Assembly (NCBI GenBank): GCA_964449305.1
Contig: CAYUYM010000016.1
Coordinates: 1-32,248 of the forward strand
DNA length: 32,248 nucleotides
Direction of reading: 5' to 3'
Source: CAYUYM01 sp964449305
Lineage (GTDB): Bacteria > Bacteroidota > Ignavibacteria > SZUA-365 > CAYQST01
Shown here: one piece after another, positions 1 through 7,826 of the stretch
How positions within the stretch are numbered: position 1 is the stretch's first letter
How the letters are laid out: the number at the start of each line of letters is the position of its first letter
Notes under the pieces: generated by a model
Databases searched by the model: none
What the model saw: the letters and a program-made list of their open reading frames with translations, nothing else
What the model was told of the DNA's origin: nothing
Made by a program: the position numbers and the translations under genes

Positions 1-1
1 C

Positions 2-1078
2 GGTGATGCCTGGTGCATCTATCCGATGTACGACTACACGCACTGCATTTCCGATTCCATCGAGCGCATCACCCACTCCATCTGCACGCTGGAGTTCGAG
101 GACCACCGCCCGCTCTACGACTGGTTCCTCATCGAACTCGGGCTCTACCGCCCGCAACAGATCGAGTTCGCCCGCCTCAACCTCACCTACACCGTGATGA
201 GCAAGCGGAAGCTCCTGCAGCTGGTGCAGGACGGCCAGGTGGGCGGCTGGGACGATCCCCGCATGCCGACCATCTGCGGCCTGCGCCGCCGCGGCTACAC
301 GCCAGAGGCCATCCGTGACTTCGCCGACCGCATCGGTGTCGCCAAGAAGGAGAGCACCATTGATGTCGCGCTTCTCGAGCACTGCCTGCGTGAGGACCTC
401 AACCGCCGCGCCCTGCGGGCCATGGCCGTGCTGCGTCCCCTGAAGGTGGTGATCGACAACTACCCGGAGGATCTGGAGGAGGAGATGACCGCCATCAACA
501 ACCCGGAGGACGAGAGCGCCGGCACGCGCATGGTGCCGTTCAGCCGCGAGCTCTACATCGAACGCGACGACTTCTTCGAGACGCCGCCGCCGAAATTCCA
601 CCGCCTGTATCCCGGGAACGAGGTGCGTCTGCGCTATGCCTACATCATCCGCTGTGAGTCCGTGGTGAAGGATCCCGTGACCGGGGAGGTGGTGGAGGTG
701 CACTGCACATACGATCCGGAGACGCGGAGCGGATCGGAGCAGGCACAGCGGCGCGTGAAGGGCACCATCCACTGGGTGTCGGCCAGGCATGCACTCGAGG
801 CCGAGGTGCGGCTCTACGACCGGCTCTTCAATGTGGAGGATCCCCAGGCCGGCGACGGGGACTATCGCACCCATCTCAATCCCCATTCCCTGGATGTCCT
901 GACAGGATGCATGCTGGAGCCGTCGCTTGCCGAGGCAACGCCGGGTGATCGCTTCCAGTTCGAGCGGCTCGGATACTTCTGCGCGGATTCCGTGGATTCA
1001 CAGCCGGGTCGCCCCGTGTTCAACCGCACCGTCTCGCTTCGGGACAGCTGGGCGAAGATCGCACAAGCATCGAAATGA
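2..1078 (+). CDS. glnS: Glutaminyl-tRNA synthetase, C-terminal part (5' truncated by window)
   Basis: Class I aminoacyl-tRNA synthetase that charges tRNA-Gln with glutamine in the cytoplasm. The frame is open from base 2, so the N-terminus lies outside the window; 358 residues are visible. The start of the visible part (DAWCIYPMYDYTHCISDSIE) is the characteristic GlnRS catalytic-domain segment, followed by the class I signature loop VMSKRKL about 70 residues in. The rest matches the anticodon-binding beta-barrel domains, ending with the typical FNRTVSLRDSW segment. GluRS is unlikely because the CIYPMYDYTHC segment and the two-barrel C-terminus are GlnRS-specific. Its TGA overlaps the start of crcB by ATGA-type overlap, so the two are probably co-transcribed. 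Presence of GlnRS suggests direct glutaminylation rather than only the GatCAB route. Confidence 0.96.
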   Translation, partial: GDAWCIYPMYDYTHCISDSIERITHSICTLEFEDHRPLYDWFLIELGLYRPQQIEFARLNLTYTVMSKRKLLQLVQDGQVGGWDDPRMPTICGLRRRGYTPEAIRDFADRIGVAKKESTIDVALLEHCLREDLNRRALRAMAVLRPLKVVIDNYPEDLEEEMTAINNPEDESAGTRMVPFSRELYIERDDFFETPPPKFHRLYPGNEVRLRYAYIIRCESVVKDPVTGEVVEVHCTYDPETRSGSEQAQRRVKGTIHWVSARHALEAEVRLYDRLFNVEDPQAGDGDYRTHLNPHSLDVLTGCMLEPSLAEATPGDRFQFERLGYFCADSVDSQPGRPVFNRTVSLRDSWAKIAQASK

Positions 1079-1470
1079 AATCCTGGGTCCTCGTCTTTCT
1101 CGGCGGTGGGATGGGTGCCGCATTGCGATATGGTCTCACCGGTGCGGTGCATCGCGTCCTTCCCGCGGATTTTCCGTACGGGACCATGGCCGTCAACATC
1201 CTCGGCTGTCTTACGATCGGCGTCGTCATGGGCCTGGTCGATGAGCAGGCGGTGATTCCTCCTGCGCTGCGGTTGTTCCTGACCATCGGCGTGCTGGGAG
1301 GTTTCACCACCTTCTCCAGCTTCAGCTACGAGTCCGTGGCACTGCTTCGCTCGGGGGACTTCCTCCGGGCCGCGATCAACGTGACCGTCACCGTTTTCTT
1401 CTGCCTGCTCGCGACCATCGTCGCGTGGAGGCTTGTCGTATTCATCCACGCACGTCCGGGGGGCGTATGA
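1075..1470 (+). CDS. crcB: Fluoride-specific ion channel CrcB/Fluc
   Basis: Small inner-membrane channel that exports fluoride; the family works as dual-topology dimers. The 131-residue protein has the usual length and about four hydrophobic segments. Diagnostic features are the N-terminal GGGMGAALRYGL segment, the NILGC motif at about residues 41-45, and the GGFTTFSSFSYE segment in the third helix that lines the fluoride pore. The start ATG overlaps the glnS stop, and its own TGA overlaps the ATG of the following DUF190 gene, so the three genes look translationally coupled. No fluoride riboswitch is possible directly upstream because the upstream sequence is glnS coding sequence. Confidence 0.96.
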   Translation: MKSWVLVFLGGGMGAALRYGLTGAVHRVLPADFPYGTMAVNILGCLTIGVVMGLVDEQAVIPPALRLFLTIGVLGGFTTFSSFSYESVALLRSGDFLRAAINVTVTVFFCLLATIVAWRLVVFIHARPGGV

Positions 1471-1823
1471 AGCTCACAGGCGAGGGGAAGCTGCTGCGCA
1501 TCTTCATCGGTGAAGCGGATCGTTCGGGGCACCGACCATTGAGTGAGGCCATCGTGTTGCGGGCGCGGGAGCTGGGGCTTGCCGGGGCCACGGTGCTCCG
1601 GGGCATCGAAGGCTACGGCGCCGACAGCCGCATCATCCACTCGGGCAGGATCCTGCGTCTTTCGCAGGATCTGCCTGTCGTGATCGAGATCATCGACACC
1701 GAGGAGGCCATACAGCGCTTCATCCCCGAGGTGGATGCCATGATCGAGGGCGCGGGGTGCGGGGCGATGATCACGATGGAGCGCGCCGAGATCATCCGTT
1801 ACACGCACGGCAGCAACGGGTGA
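1467..1823 (+). CDS. DUF190 family (COG1993) PII-like protein
   Basis: Small cytoplasmic protein of 118 residues in the DUF190 family, whose structures resemble PII signalling proteins; the molecular function is not established. The visible signature is the KLLRIFIGEADRSGHRPLSEAIV segment near the N-terminus, then a GLAGATVLRGIEGYGA segment and the DLPVVIEIID strand. The chosen ATG at 1467 overlaps the crcB stop in an ATGA arrangement; an upstream in-frame ATG at 1425 lies within crcB and would add 14 residues without family similarity. DUF190 genes are repeatedly found beside or fused to crcB, which supports a role linked to fluoride export, but that role is inferred. Confidence 0.93.
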   Translation: MKLTGEGKLLRIFIGEADRSGHRPLSEAIVLRARELGLAGATVLRGIEGYGADSRIIHSGRILRLSQDLPVVIEIIDTEEAIQRFIPEVDAMIEGAGCGAMITMERAEIIRYTHGSNG

Positions 1824-1841
1824 GCATTGCCGGAAAACACA

Positions 1842-1864
1842 CAACCCCGCGAAACGCGGGGTTG
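1842..1864 (-). terminator. Rho-independent terminator downstream of tRNA-Ser
   Basis: A perfect 10-bp inverted repeat (CAACCCCGCG / CGCGGGGTTG) closes a three-base loop. On the minus strand it is followed by TGTGTTTTCC, a partial U-tract, and lies 7 nt beyond the tRNA 3' end. On the plus strand no T-run follows, but the stem may still help end the glnS-crcB-DUF190 transcript. Confidence 0.75.
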
Positions 1865-1871
1865 CATGGTG

Positions 1872-1958
1872 CGGAAAGGGTGGGATTCGAACCCACGGTA
1901 CCCGTGAAGGCACACACGCTTTCCAGGCGTGCCAGTTCAGCCACTCCTGCACCTTTCC
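1872..1958 (-). tRNA. tRNA-Ser (anticodon GGA)
   Basis: Read on the minus strand, this 87-nt gene has a perfect 7-bp acceptor stem (GGAAAGG with CCTTTCC), a G discriminator base as expected for tRNA-Ser, an anticodon stem CACGC/GCGTG around the loop CTGGAAA (anticodon GGA), a long variable arm typical of class II tRNAs, and a T arm with GGTTCGAATCC. The 3' CCA is not encoded. It reads UCC and UCU codons. It stands alone between two plus-strand genes and has its own promoter and terminator. Confidence 0.97.
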
Positions 1959-1969
1959 GAAAGCGAATC

Positions 1970-2000
1970 CCAAGATAGAGGTTTTTCCCGAGGAAACAAA
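1970..2000 (-). promoter_or_regulatory. Promoter of tRNA-Ser (TTTG-N19-TATCTTGG)
   Basis: On the minus strand TTTG at 2000-1997 is followed after 19 nt by TATCTTGG at 1977-1970, about a dozen nucleotides before the tRNA 5' end at 1958. This closely fits the Bacteroidota housekeeping promoter pattern (TTTG-N19..21-TAnnTTTG). It lies inside the short leader of the divergent mpl gene. Confidence 0.7.
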
Positions 2001-2014
2001 GGACCGGAGAACGC

Positions 2015-3454
2015 GTGGCACATTTCTATTTCATCGGCATCGCCGGTACCGCGATGGCCTCCGTGGCCGTTGCCCTGCGGCAGATTGGGCACGAGGTGAC
2101 CGGTTCCGATGCCGGGGTGTATCCCCCCATGAGCGATCAGCTCGCTGCGGCCGGCATCCCGTACACGCAGGGCTGGTCGGCGGAGGCCCTGCATGCATGG
2201 CGCGATGCGCTTCCCGACGATGTGGAGGCGGAGGTGGTGGTCGGCAACGCGGTGAGCCGCGGCAATCCCGAGGTGGAGGTCGTGCTCGACGCGCGTCTGC
2301 CGCACACATCGCTCGCCGCGCTGGTGGGCCGCGAGCTCATCGGCGGGCGCCCCTCCGTGGTCGTGACCGGCACGCATGGGAAGACGACGACCACCGCGCT
2401 CACGGCCTGGGTGCTGGAGGCGGCCGGCCGGGCGCCGGGCTTCCTTGTGGGCGGGGTGCCCGGGAACTTCGGGCAGGGCTGCCGGGCGGCCGCGCCGCGC
2501 GGTGTGTTCGTGACCGAGGGCGATGAATACGACACCGCCTTCTTCGACAAGCGGTCGAAGTTCGTCCACTATCGCCCGACGATCGCCGTCATCAACAACA
2601 TCGAGTTCGACCACGCAGACATCTTCCCCTCACTCGAGGATGTGGTGCGGAGCTTCCGGCAGTTCGTCACCATCATCCCCTCCAACGGTCTGCTGTTCTG
2701 GAACGGCGACGACCCCGTGGCTGCGCGCGTGGTGGAGCAGGCACGGACGAAGGTGGAGAGTTTCGGTTTCGGCGATGGCTGCACCTGGCGCATCGCCAAC
2801 GTGGAGCAGCTCTGCACATCGACGGCCTTCGACCTGCTGCACGACGGATGCGTCGAGGGACGCTATTGCACGCCGCTGCACGGGGATTTCAACCTCCGCA
2901 ACACGCTCGCGGCCATTCTGGTGGCCCGTTCCCTTGGTGTGCCCCAGGCCGACATCCAGCGGGGACTCTCCTCGTTCCGCAGCGTGAAGCGCCGCATGGA
3001 GGTGATCGGCGAACCGGGCGGCGTGACGGTGATCGACGACTTTGCACACCATCCGACCGCCGTCCGCCTCACGCTGGCTGCGCTGCGCCAGCGCCATCCC
3101 GGCCGGAGGGTGTGGGCGCTGTTCGAGCCCCGGTCCAACACCTCCACGCGACGGATCTTCCAGGAGGAGTTTGTCGAGGCCCTCGCCGTGGCGGACTGCG
3201 TCATCATCGGCGCAGTGAACCGCCCGGATCGCTATGCCGCCGACGAGATGCTGGACACGGATGCGCTGGTGGACCGCCTGCGGGAGCTGGGCCGCATGGC
3301 GCTGTGCATCCGGGAGCCTGAGCGCATCGCCGCCGAAGTGGCCGCGCAGGCGCGACCCGGTGATGTGGTCGCCATCCTGAGCAACGGCTCCTTCGGCGGA
3401 GTGCATGTAATGGTGCTGGCGGGGCTTGCCGCCACGCTCAGCCCATCACGCTGA
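2015..3454 (+). CDS. mpl: UDP-N-acetylmuramate:L-alanyl-gamma-D-glutamyl-meso-diaminopimelate ligase
   Basis: Cytoplasmic Mur-ligase-family enzyme that attaches recycled murein tripeptide to UDP-MurNAc using ATP. The 479-residue length fits the family. The N-terminal Rossmann segment HFYFIGIAGTAMASVA is followed by the P-loop GTHGKTTT at residues 119-126. The central EGDEYDTAFFDKRSKF and NNIEFDHADIF segments favour Mpl over MurC, and DDFAHHPTAV marks the C-terminal domain junction. The start is GTG at 2015, with GGAG five bases upstream; there is no suitable ATG nearby. It ends 11 bp from the convergent yceI gene. Its presence implies recycling of meso-DAP-type murein peptides. Confidence 0.95.
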   Translation: MAHFYFIGIAGTAMASVAVALRQIGHEVTGSDAGVYPPMSDQLAAAGIPYTQGWSAEALHAWRDALPDDVEAEVVVGNAVSRGNPEVEVVLDARLPHTSLAALVGRELIGGRPSVVVTGTHGKTTTTALTAWVLEAAGRAPGFLVGGVPGNFGQGCRAAAPRGVFVTEGDEYDTAFFDKRSKFVHYRPTIAVINNIEFDHADIFPSLEDVVRSFRQFVTIIPSNGLLFWNGDDPVAARVVEQARTKVESFGFGDGCTWRIANVEQLCTSTAFDLLHDGCVEGRYCTPLHGDFNLRNTLAAILVARSLGVPQADIQRGLSSFRSVKRRMEVIGEPGGVTVIDDFAHHPTAVRLTLAALRQRHPGRRVWALFEPRSNTSTRRIFQEEFVEALAVADCVIIGAVNRPDRYAADEMLDTDALVDRLRELGRMALCIREPERIAAEVAAQARPGDVVAILSNGSFGGVHVMVLAGLAATLSPSR

Positions 3455-3465
3455 AGCGGGAGGGG

Positions 3466-4089
3466 CTACAGGTTTGCCTTGAGGTTGAGCTCGATGCTGA
3501 ACTCGTCGTTGATCGCCTTGTCGCCGAGATTGTCGAAGAAGCTGCCGGAGCCGTACTTGATGTCCCACTTCGTGCGGTTGATGTTGAACGACGTTGTGGC
3601 GCTGAGAAGCCTGCCGGCGATGATGATGCGGGCGGGGAAGGAGATCTCGTGGGTGATGCCCTTGATGGTGAGGTTGCCCTTCACGGTGTGAGTGGCACCT
3701 GCGACGCGGCTGGTGAGCGGCTCAACGCTGGTGATGACAAAGGTGGCCTTCGGATGCTTTGCAACACTGAAGAAGTCATCGGACTGGAGGTGACCGACGA
3801 GCTTGGCGTTGGTCTCCGCATCCTTGATGTCGAGCACCTTGATGGTCTTCATGTCGATGTCGAACGACCCGGCGGTGATGGCGTTGTTGGCCACGGTCAG
3901 GCTGCCGGATGCGAGGGAGATGGTGCCATTGTGCTGGCCGAGAACCTTTTTCCCGACCCACTGGACGTTGCTCGTCCTGGTGTCGACGGTGAAGGTGCCG
4001 GAGGCGGATGCCGCCGGGCGGTTCTGGGCGTGGGAGGCGGAGCTGACGATGAGCAGTGCCACGAGGGCGAGGAGGGCGGTGTGTTTCAT
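3466..4089 (-). CDS. YceI family periplasmic lipid-binding protein
   Basis: Secreted protein of 207 residues with a clear Sec signal peptide (hydrophobic stretch about residues 4-17, likely cleavage after SHA-Q around residue 21). The remainder is a YceI-type lipocalin-like barrel: the start TFTVDTRTSNVQWVGKK, the middle SDDFFSVAKHPKATF, and the later GNLTIKGITHEISFP and FNINRTKWDIKYGSG segments are family hallmarks. YceI proteins bind polyprenyl chains or other amphiphiles; the physiological ligand here is unknown. It is the last gene of a minus-strand unit behind marR and the pirin gene, 37 bp after the latter, suggesting MarR control. Confidence 0.94.
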   Translation of the reverse strand: MKHTALLALVALLIVSSASHAQNRPAASASGTFTVDTRTSNVQWVGKKVLGQHNGTISLASGSLTVANNAITAGSFDIDMKTIKVLDIKDAETNAKLVGHLQSDDFFSVAKHPKATFVITSVEPLTSRVAGATHTVKGNLTIKGITHEISFPARIIIAGRLLSATTSFNINRTKWDIKYGSGSFFDNLGDKAINDEFSIELNLKANL

Positions 4090-4126
4090 GATGTCGGCCT
4101 TTCGATGATGAGGATGAATGAGATGG

Positions 4127-4834
4127 TCAGTTCATGGGGATGTCGATGACAAGGACGTGCGCATCGCTGGCGGCGGTGATGTCGAATGCATCAGTGCCGG
4201 AGATGCCCACGGCGTCACGGGAGGTGAGGGCGGTTCCGGCGACAGTGGCACTGCCCGCGATCACGAACACGAAACTGCCGTGGTTGGGGGAGGGGACATG
4301 ATGCCGGACGGCGGAGCCAGCCGTGAGGCGGCCGAGGTGCAGGGTGGCGTCCTGATGGATCATGAGCGTTCCCGGGATCGAGCCGTCGGAGACAACAGGG
4401 AGAAGCGTGTCGTCCGCAGCCGCGGGGACGTCCATCTGGTCGTATCGCGGGGTGAGGCCACGATCGCGCGGGAGGATCCAGATCTGCAGGAAGGCGGCGG
4501 GATCGGTGGCGGAGTGGTTCATCTCGGAGTGGTACACCCCCGTCCCCGCGGTCATCACCTGCACGGTGCCGGCGCGGACCACGGCCTGCCCGCCTGTGGT
4601 GTCGCGGTGTTCGAGGGCGCCATCGAGGCCGATGCTGATGATCTCCATGTCGTTGTGCGGATGTGTGCCGAAGCCGCCGCCGCCGGCGATGACATCGTCG
4701 TTGAAGACGCGCAGCAGTCCGAAGCGCATCCTCTGCGGATCATGGTAGGTGGAGAAGCTGAAGGTGTGATGGGATTGCAGCCACGAGAGTTCGGAGTGGC
4801 CCCGGGTCCCGGCGGGATATGGAATGATGGTCAT
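4127..4834 (-). CDS. Pirin family bicupin protein (quercetinase-like)
   Basis: Cytoplasmic bicupin metalloprotein of 235 residues, about the usual length for YhhW-like pirins. The N-terminal cupin carries the metal ligands in the GTHPHNDMEIIS segment (H58, H60) and the GVYHSEMN segment (H102, E104). The C-terminal cupin is degenerate in metal ligands, as is normal. Some pirins have quercetin 2,3-dioxygenase activity, but the natural substrate is rarely known. It lies 20 bp behind marR and ahead of yceI, a combination often seen in stress- or phenolic-compound-responsive units. Confidence 0.93.
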   Translation of the reverse strand: MTIIPYPAGTRGHSELSWLQSHHTFSFSTYHDPQRMRFGLLRVFNDDVIAGGGGFGTHPHNDMEIISIGLDGALEHRDTTGGQAVVRAGTVQVMTAGTGVYHSEMNHSATDPAAFLQIWILPRDRGLTPRYDQMDVPAAADDTLLPVVSDGSIPGTLMIHQDATLHLGRLTAGSAVRHHVPSPNHGSFVFVIAGSATVAGTALTSRDAVGISGTDAFDITAASDAHVLVIDIPMN

Positions 4835-4854
4835 GCGTTCCTCGTTGAGTGGTG

Positions 4855-5304
4855 TCAGCTGCGGAGTTTGTCGAGAAGCCGGTTGAGTTCCCCCGCCTCG
4901 TCCGCGGAGAGGGCGATGGTGGTCTCCATGAAATCCTGCTCATGCACATCGAGACGCTTCAGGAGCGCGAGCCCGGCATCGGTGATGAGCACATCCACCG
5001 ACCGGCGGTCCTGCTCGCAGATGCGGCGATCGACCAGCCCCTTGGCCACAAGCTTGTCGACGATGCGCGACACGTTCGACGTCCTGTCCACCATGCGTCC
5101 GGTGATGAGGTTGATGGTGGCGGGGTGTGGGTGTTGACCGCGCAGGATGCGGAGGACGTTGTACTGCGGGCCGGTGAGGCCATGCGGTTTGAACAGGTGC
5201 ATCTGCCGAGTTGTCAGCCAGGAGGCGGTGAAGAGGATGTTCAGAAGCGCCTTGGTGTGCTCGTTGCGGAAGGCCTTCTGTTGCAGTTCGTGTTCAAGTT
5301 CCAT
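4855..5304 (-). CDS. MarR family transcriptional regulator
   Basis: Winged-helix repressor-type protein of 149 residues. The GLTGPQYNVLRIL segment (about 42-54) is the typical MarR helix before the DNA-binding region. The recognition helix lies in the TSNVSRIVDKLVAKGLVDR region (about 75-93) and the wing in the CEQDRRSVDVLITDAG segment with the conserved DRR. It is first in the minus-strand marR-pirin-yceI unit and probably controls it. Two short palindromes in its upstream region are candidate operators. The ligand cannot be read from sequence. Confidence 0.93.
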   Translation of the reverse strand: MELEHELQQKAFRNEHTKALLNILFTASWLTTRQMHLFKPHGLTGPQYNVLRILRGQHPHPATINLITGRMVDRTSNVSRIVDKLVAKGLVDRRICEQDRRSVDVLITDAGLALLKRLDVHEQDFMETTIALSADEAGELNRLLDKLRS

Positions 5305-5337
5305 GGGCGTCGGATGAGGGGGGCGATGAAGTGATCA

Positions 5338-5359
5338 TGTCATGACAAATAATGTACAT
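5338..5359 (-). promoter_or_regulatory. Candidate MarR operator region with two palindromes
   Basis: Two perfect palindromes, TGTCATGACA (5338-5347) and ATGTACAT (5352-5359), lie 34-55 bp upstream of the marR start. On the minus strand they overlap a weak -7-like element (TACATT at 5356-5351). Autoregulation by MarR binding here is inferred from position and symmetry only. Confidence 0.4.
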
Positions 5360-5533
5360 ACATGGAAATGAAAAAACCAGGCAGAAAGTTCCCTGCGCAT
5401 GGGATGGATCCTGTGGGACGGGGTCGGAGGGTGGTCGATGCTGGCAGCATCTCGGCGGACGGGATTTTTCCATCCCGAAGAATTCGCCATATTATGTGTC
5501 CATTTTCTGAATCACTGCATCCCGTTCAGCCCC

Positions 5534-6451
5534 ATGTCCATGCTTCAGCATCTCCTTCTTCCCGCCCTTCTCGTCGCCCTGGTGGCCGGCATCATCGGCT
5601 GCGAAAACTCGTTCAATCCCAAGACGGATTTCGAGGCGAAGCTCGTGGTGTACTCCGTGCTTGACCGCCAGCATCAGGTGCAGCTTGTGCGTCTCGAAAG
5701 CACGTATGATGCCGAGATCACGAACCCGAAGAATCCGAAGGAGAAGTTCATCATCGACAGCGCCCGGGTCTCCATCGCGGATGATCGCCGTGAATACCTT
5801 CTGCACGATACGCTGATCGCCGTGCCGGACTCCAACGGTGTGCCAATGATGAAGCACTTCTGGGTGACGCGCGAGCTCCTTCCCGCAACCGGGCGCGCCT
5901 ACACGCTGCGCGCATCCTCGCCGGGCTACAATGCCGTCCTGGCCTCGGTGGTGTACCCGGCACGTCCGTACCTCTCCGTCGACAAGACGAGCGATGGCAC
6001 GGGGTCCGGCAGCATCATCGTCAGCGCAAACAATCCGGCGGGTGAGGGCCCGAAGGGCTACTACTTCCGCATGTTTCTGCGGGGGTATCGCATTGTCGGC
6101 GGGCAGCAGCAGCTCGTCTCCGTCGAGATCCCGTACGATCAGGAGAACGGTGTGGTGAAGTATCCCACGCCCATCAGGGTGGACGCCCTGTGGTTCAACC
6201 GCGACCTCCTCATCACGGAGTTCCAGCGGAGCTTCCAGGATCCCGCTCTCCACGATATTCACGTCTTCTTCAAGGCCTGGGCCCTCGACGTGAACATGTA
6301 CAACTTCTTCAAGACGGTGCGCGGCTTCGACGATCCGGTCAGCGTGCGCCAGGACAAGCCCGACGTCACGAACATCGTGAACGGCCTCGGAGTGTTCGGT
6401 GCCATCGCGTCAGATTCCCTGCGCATGGCGTACAAGGACGTCGCCAACTGA
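5534..6451 (+). CDS. Outer-membrane/surface lipoprotein, DUF4249-like
   Basis: Predicted lipoprotein of 305 residues. The chosen ATG at 5534 (or 5540) begins a signal sequence with a lipobox GIIGC around residues 18-22. The frame stays open upstream to 5399 but those residues look non-coding. After the cysteine comes a segment like NPKTDFEAKLVVYSVLDRQHQ, resembling the start of DUF4249 proteins, which in Bacteroidota often accompany TonB-dependent receptors. No TonB receptor is seen here. The remainder is beta-rich. It is followed after 24 bp by recX, so it may head an operon with it. Family assignment is by visual resemblance; the lipoprotein call is firmer than DUF4249. Confidence 0.75.
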   Translation: MSMLQHLLLPALLVALVAGIIGCENSFNPKTDFEAKLVVYSVLDRQHQVQLVRLESTYDAEITNPKNPKEKFIIDSARVSIADDRREYLLHDTLIAVPDSNGVPMMKHFWVTRELLPATGRAYTLRASSPGYNAVLASVVYPARPYLSVDKTSDGTGSGSIIVSANNPAGEGPKGYYFRMFLRGYRIVGGQQQLVSVEIPYDQENGVVKYPTPIRVDALWFNRDLLITEFQRSFQDPALHDIHVFFKAWALDVNMYNFFKTVRGFDDPVSVRQDKPDVTNIVNGLGVFGAIASDSLRMAYKDVAN

Positions 6452-6475
6452 CGGCATTCCCCCAACGTGTCTTCC

Positions 6476-7159
6476 ATGGAGCAGCCGGATTCCGACCGCA
6501 TCATCCTACGCTGCCACACCACCGCCGACCGCACTGACGGACTCGTCCTCGCCCTCGACGACGGTGCGGAGCTGCTGGTGGACGGCGCGCTCGCCCTGGA
6601 TCTCGGGCTCGCCGCCGGCTCGGTGGTGACGCCACAGCACCGGAGCATCCTTGCCGACCCGGGGGCCTTCCGCGCCGGTCTGCGCATTGCCGAGCGCCTG
6701 CTCGCCCGCAGGCTCCGCAGCACCGGAGAGATCGGGACGGCGCTGCTGGCGAAGGGCTGCCCACCGCTCGTGATCGACGCGGTGCTGCACCGGCTCCACC
6801 GCCTCGGCTCCGTGGACGATGCACGCTTCGCCGGCGCGTTCATCCGCGATGCCCTGCGTCTGAAGCCGCGGTCGCGCACCTCCATCGAGGCGGCCCTGCG
6901 CCGCCGGGGTGTCGCCGCGGAGGTGATCGCCCGCGCCCTCACGGACAACTACCCGGACGACCAGGAGTTTGCCACGGCGCTCGCCATTGCAGGCACCCGC
7001 CTGCGCCGTGCCCAGCCCGCATCACCGGAGGCCAGGTATCGCCGCCTCCTCGCCTTTCTCCTGCGGCGGGGTTTCACGTCCGACATCGCACACCGTGTCT
7101 GCCGCCGGCTCCTCGGCGACAGCGGTGACGCATGGCCAGTGGAGCTCACGGATGACTGA
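6476..7159 (+). CDS. recX: RecX family regulator of RecA
   Basis: Cytoplasmic protein of about 227 residues that in characterised bacteria binds RecA filaments and modulates recombination and SOS activity. The diagnostic segment is LHRLGSVDDARFAGAFIRDALRLKPRSRTSIEAALRRRGV, written here in part: the LGSVDDARFAGAFI core with the following arginine-rich helix and a terminal RRG turn. Alpha-helical triplet repeats continue to the C-terminus. The ATG at 6476 is preferred; a GTG at 6467 would add three residues, and neither has a strong Shine-Dalgarno. The stop overlaps the start of the NTPase gene, indicating coupling. recA is not in the window. Confidence 0.88.
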   Translation: MEQPDSDRIILRCHTTADRTDGLVLALDDGAELLVDGALALDLGLAAGSVVTPQHRSILADPGAFRAGLRIAERLLARRLRSTGEIGTALLAKGCPPLVIDAVLHRLHRLGSVDDARFAGAFIRDALRLKPRSRTSIEAALRRRGVAAEVIARALTDNYPDDQEFATALAIAGTRLRRAQPASPEARYRRLLAFLLRRGFTSDIAHRVCRRLLGDSGDAWPVELTDD

Positions 7160-7724
7160 CACGACACGCACGCGTCTCATCTCCTCCATCACACCCGAGG
7201 ATCCCGCGCCCCCGCTGTCCACACGGCCGCCGTCCCTGATCTTCCTCGTGGGCCCAAAGAACAGCGGAAAGACCCGCTCGCTCATCGCATGGAACGAGGC
7301 ATGGATGGAGGCAGGGCTGCGCGTCGCCGGCGTCATCAGCCATGGCGTGCAGGAGCAGGGCGTGAAGACCGGCTTCGACCTCGTGACACTGCCCGACCAT
7401 GTCCGGCATCCGATTGTCCGCACCACACCCTTCACCACGGATCTCCGGCACTGTGGCTGGCACTTCGATGCAGACGGCTTCCGACACGTGACCGACACGG
7501 TGCTCGCCGCGGCGGATGCGGATGTGATGATCCTCGACGAGATCGGGCCCCTGGAGCTGGCACAGCATGGCGGGCTGTATGACATCCTCGTCCACATGCT
7601 GCGCTTCACGCGGACACCGCTTGTCGTCGCAGTGCGTCCCGGCTGTCTCCACGATGTCGTGGATCTCTGTCTCGGGCATGTCACACCGGTGGAAGCCGAC
7701 GGGCCGGGCACGGGCGAGGCATGA
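7152..7724 (+). CDS. THEP1-like nucleoside-triphosphatase (P-loop NTPase)
   Basis: A 190-residue P-loop NTPase. After a 28-residue N-terminal tail comes the Walker A loop GPKNSGKT at residues 34-41 and a Walker B segment VMILDEIGPLEL at about 125-136; the DEIGxLE pattern is typical of the THEP1/NTPase_1 group. Members hydrolyse NTPs in vitro and some act with transport or cofactor systems; the substrate here is unknown. The ATG at 7152 overlaps the recX stop by eight bases. A polytopic membrane protein follows after a short intergenic promoter region. Confidence 0.85.
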   Translation: MTDTTRTRLISSITPEDPAPPLSTRPPSLIFLVGPKNSGKTRSLIAWNEAWMEAGLRVAGVISHGVQEQGVKTGFDLVTLPDHVRHPIVRTTPFTTDLRHCGWHFDADGFRHVTDTVLAAADADVMILDEIGPLELAQHGGLYDILVHMLRFTRTPLVVAVRPGCLHDVVDLCLGHVTPVEADGPGTGEA

Positions 7725-7733
7725 TATCGCCAG

Positions 7734-7764
7734 TTGATCGGGACGCGGTTCAGGCCTACTTTTG
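7734..7764 (+). promoter_or_regulatory. Promoter (TTG-N20-TACTTTTG)
   Basis: TTG at 7734-7736 is followed after 20 nt by TACTTTTG at 7757-7764, an exact TAnnTTTG match. It sits just beyond the NTPase stop and about 60 bp before the ATG of the membrane protein, so it probably drives that gene and the one after it. Confidence 0.65.
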
Positions 7765-7826
7765 CTGATGATCATGTGCGTTTCGCCATGTCACCCCCAC
7801 TCCTCCTCCAACGACCGGCCATCACC

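Noticed and set aside
1757..1978. Plus-strand open frame with a GFEPTVPVK phrase
   Set aside because: This is the well-known false translation of a tRNA gene on the opposite strand.
5399..5533. N-terminal extension of the lipoprotein gene from the ATG at 5399
   Set aside because: It places 45 unrelated residues before a complete lipoprotein signal; the ATG at 5534 fits the lipobox distance.
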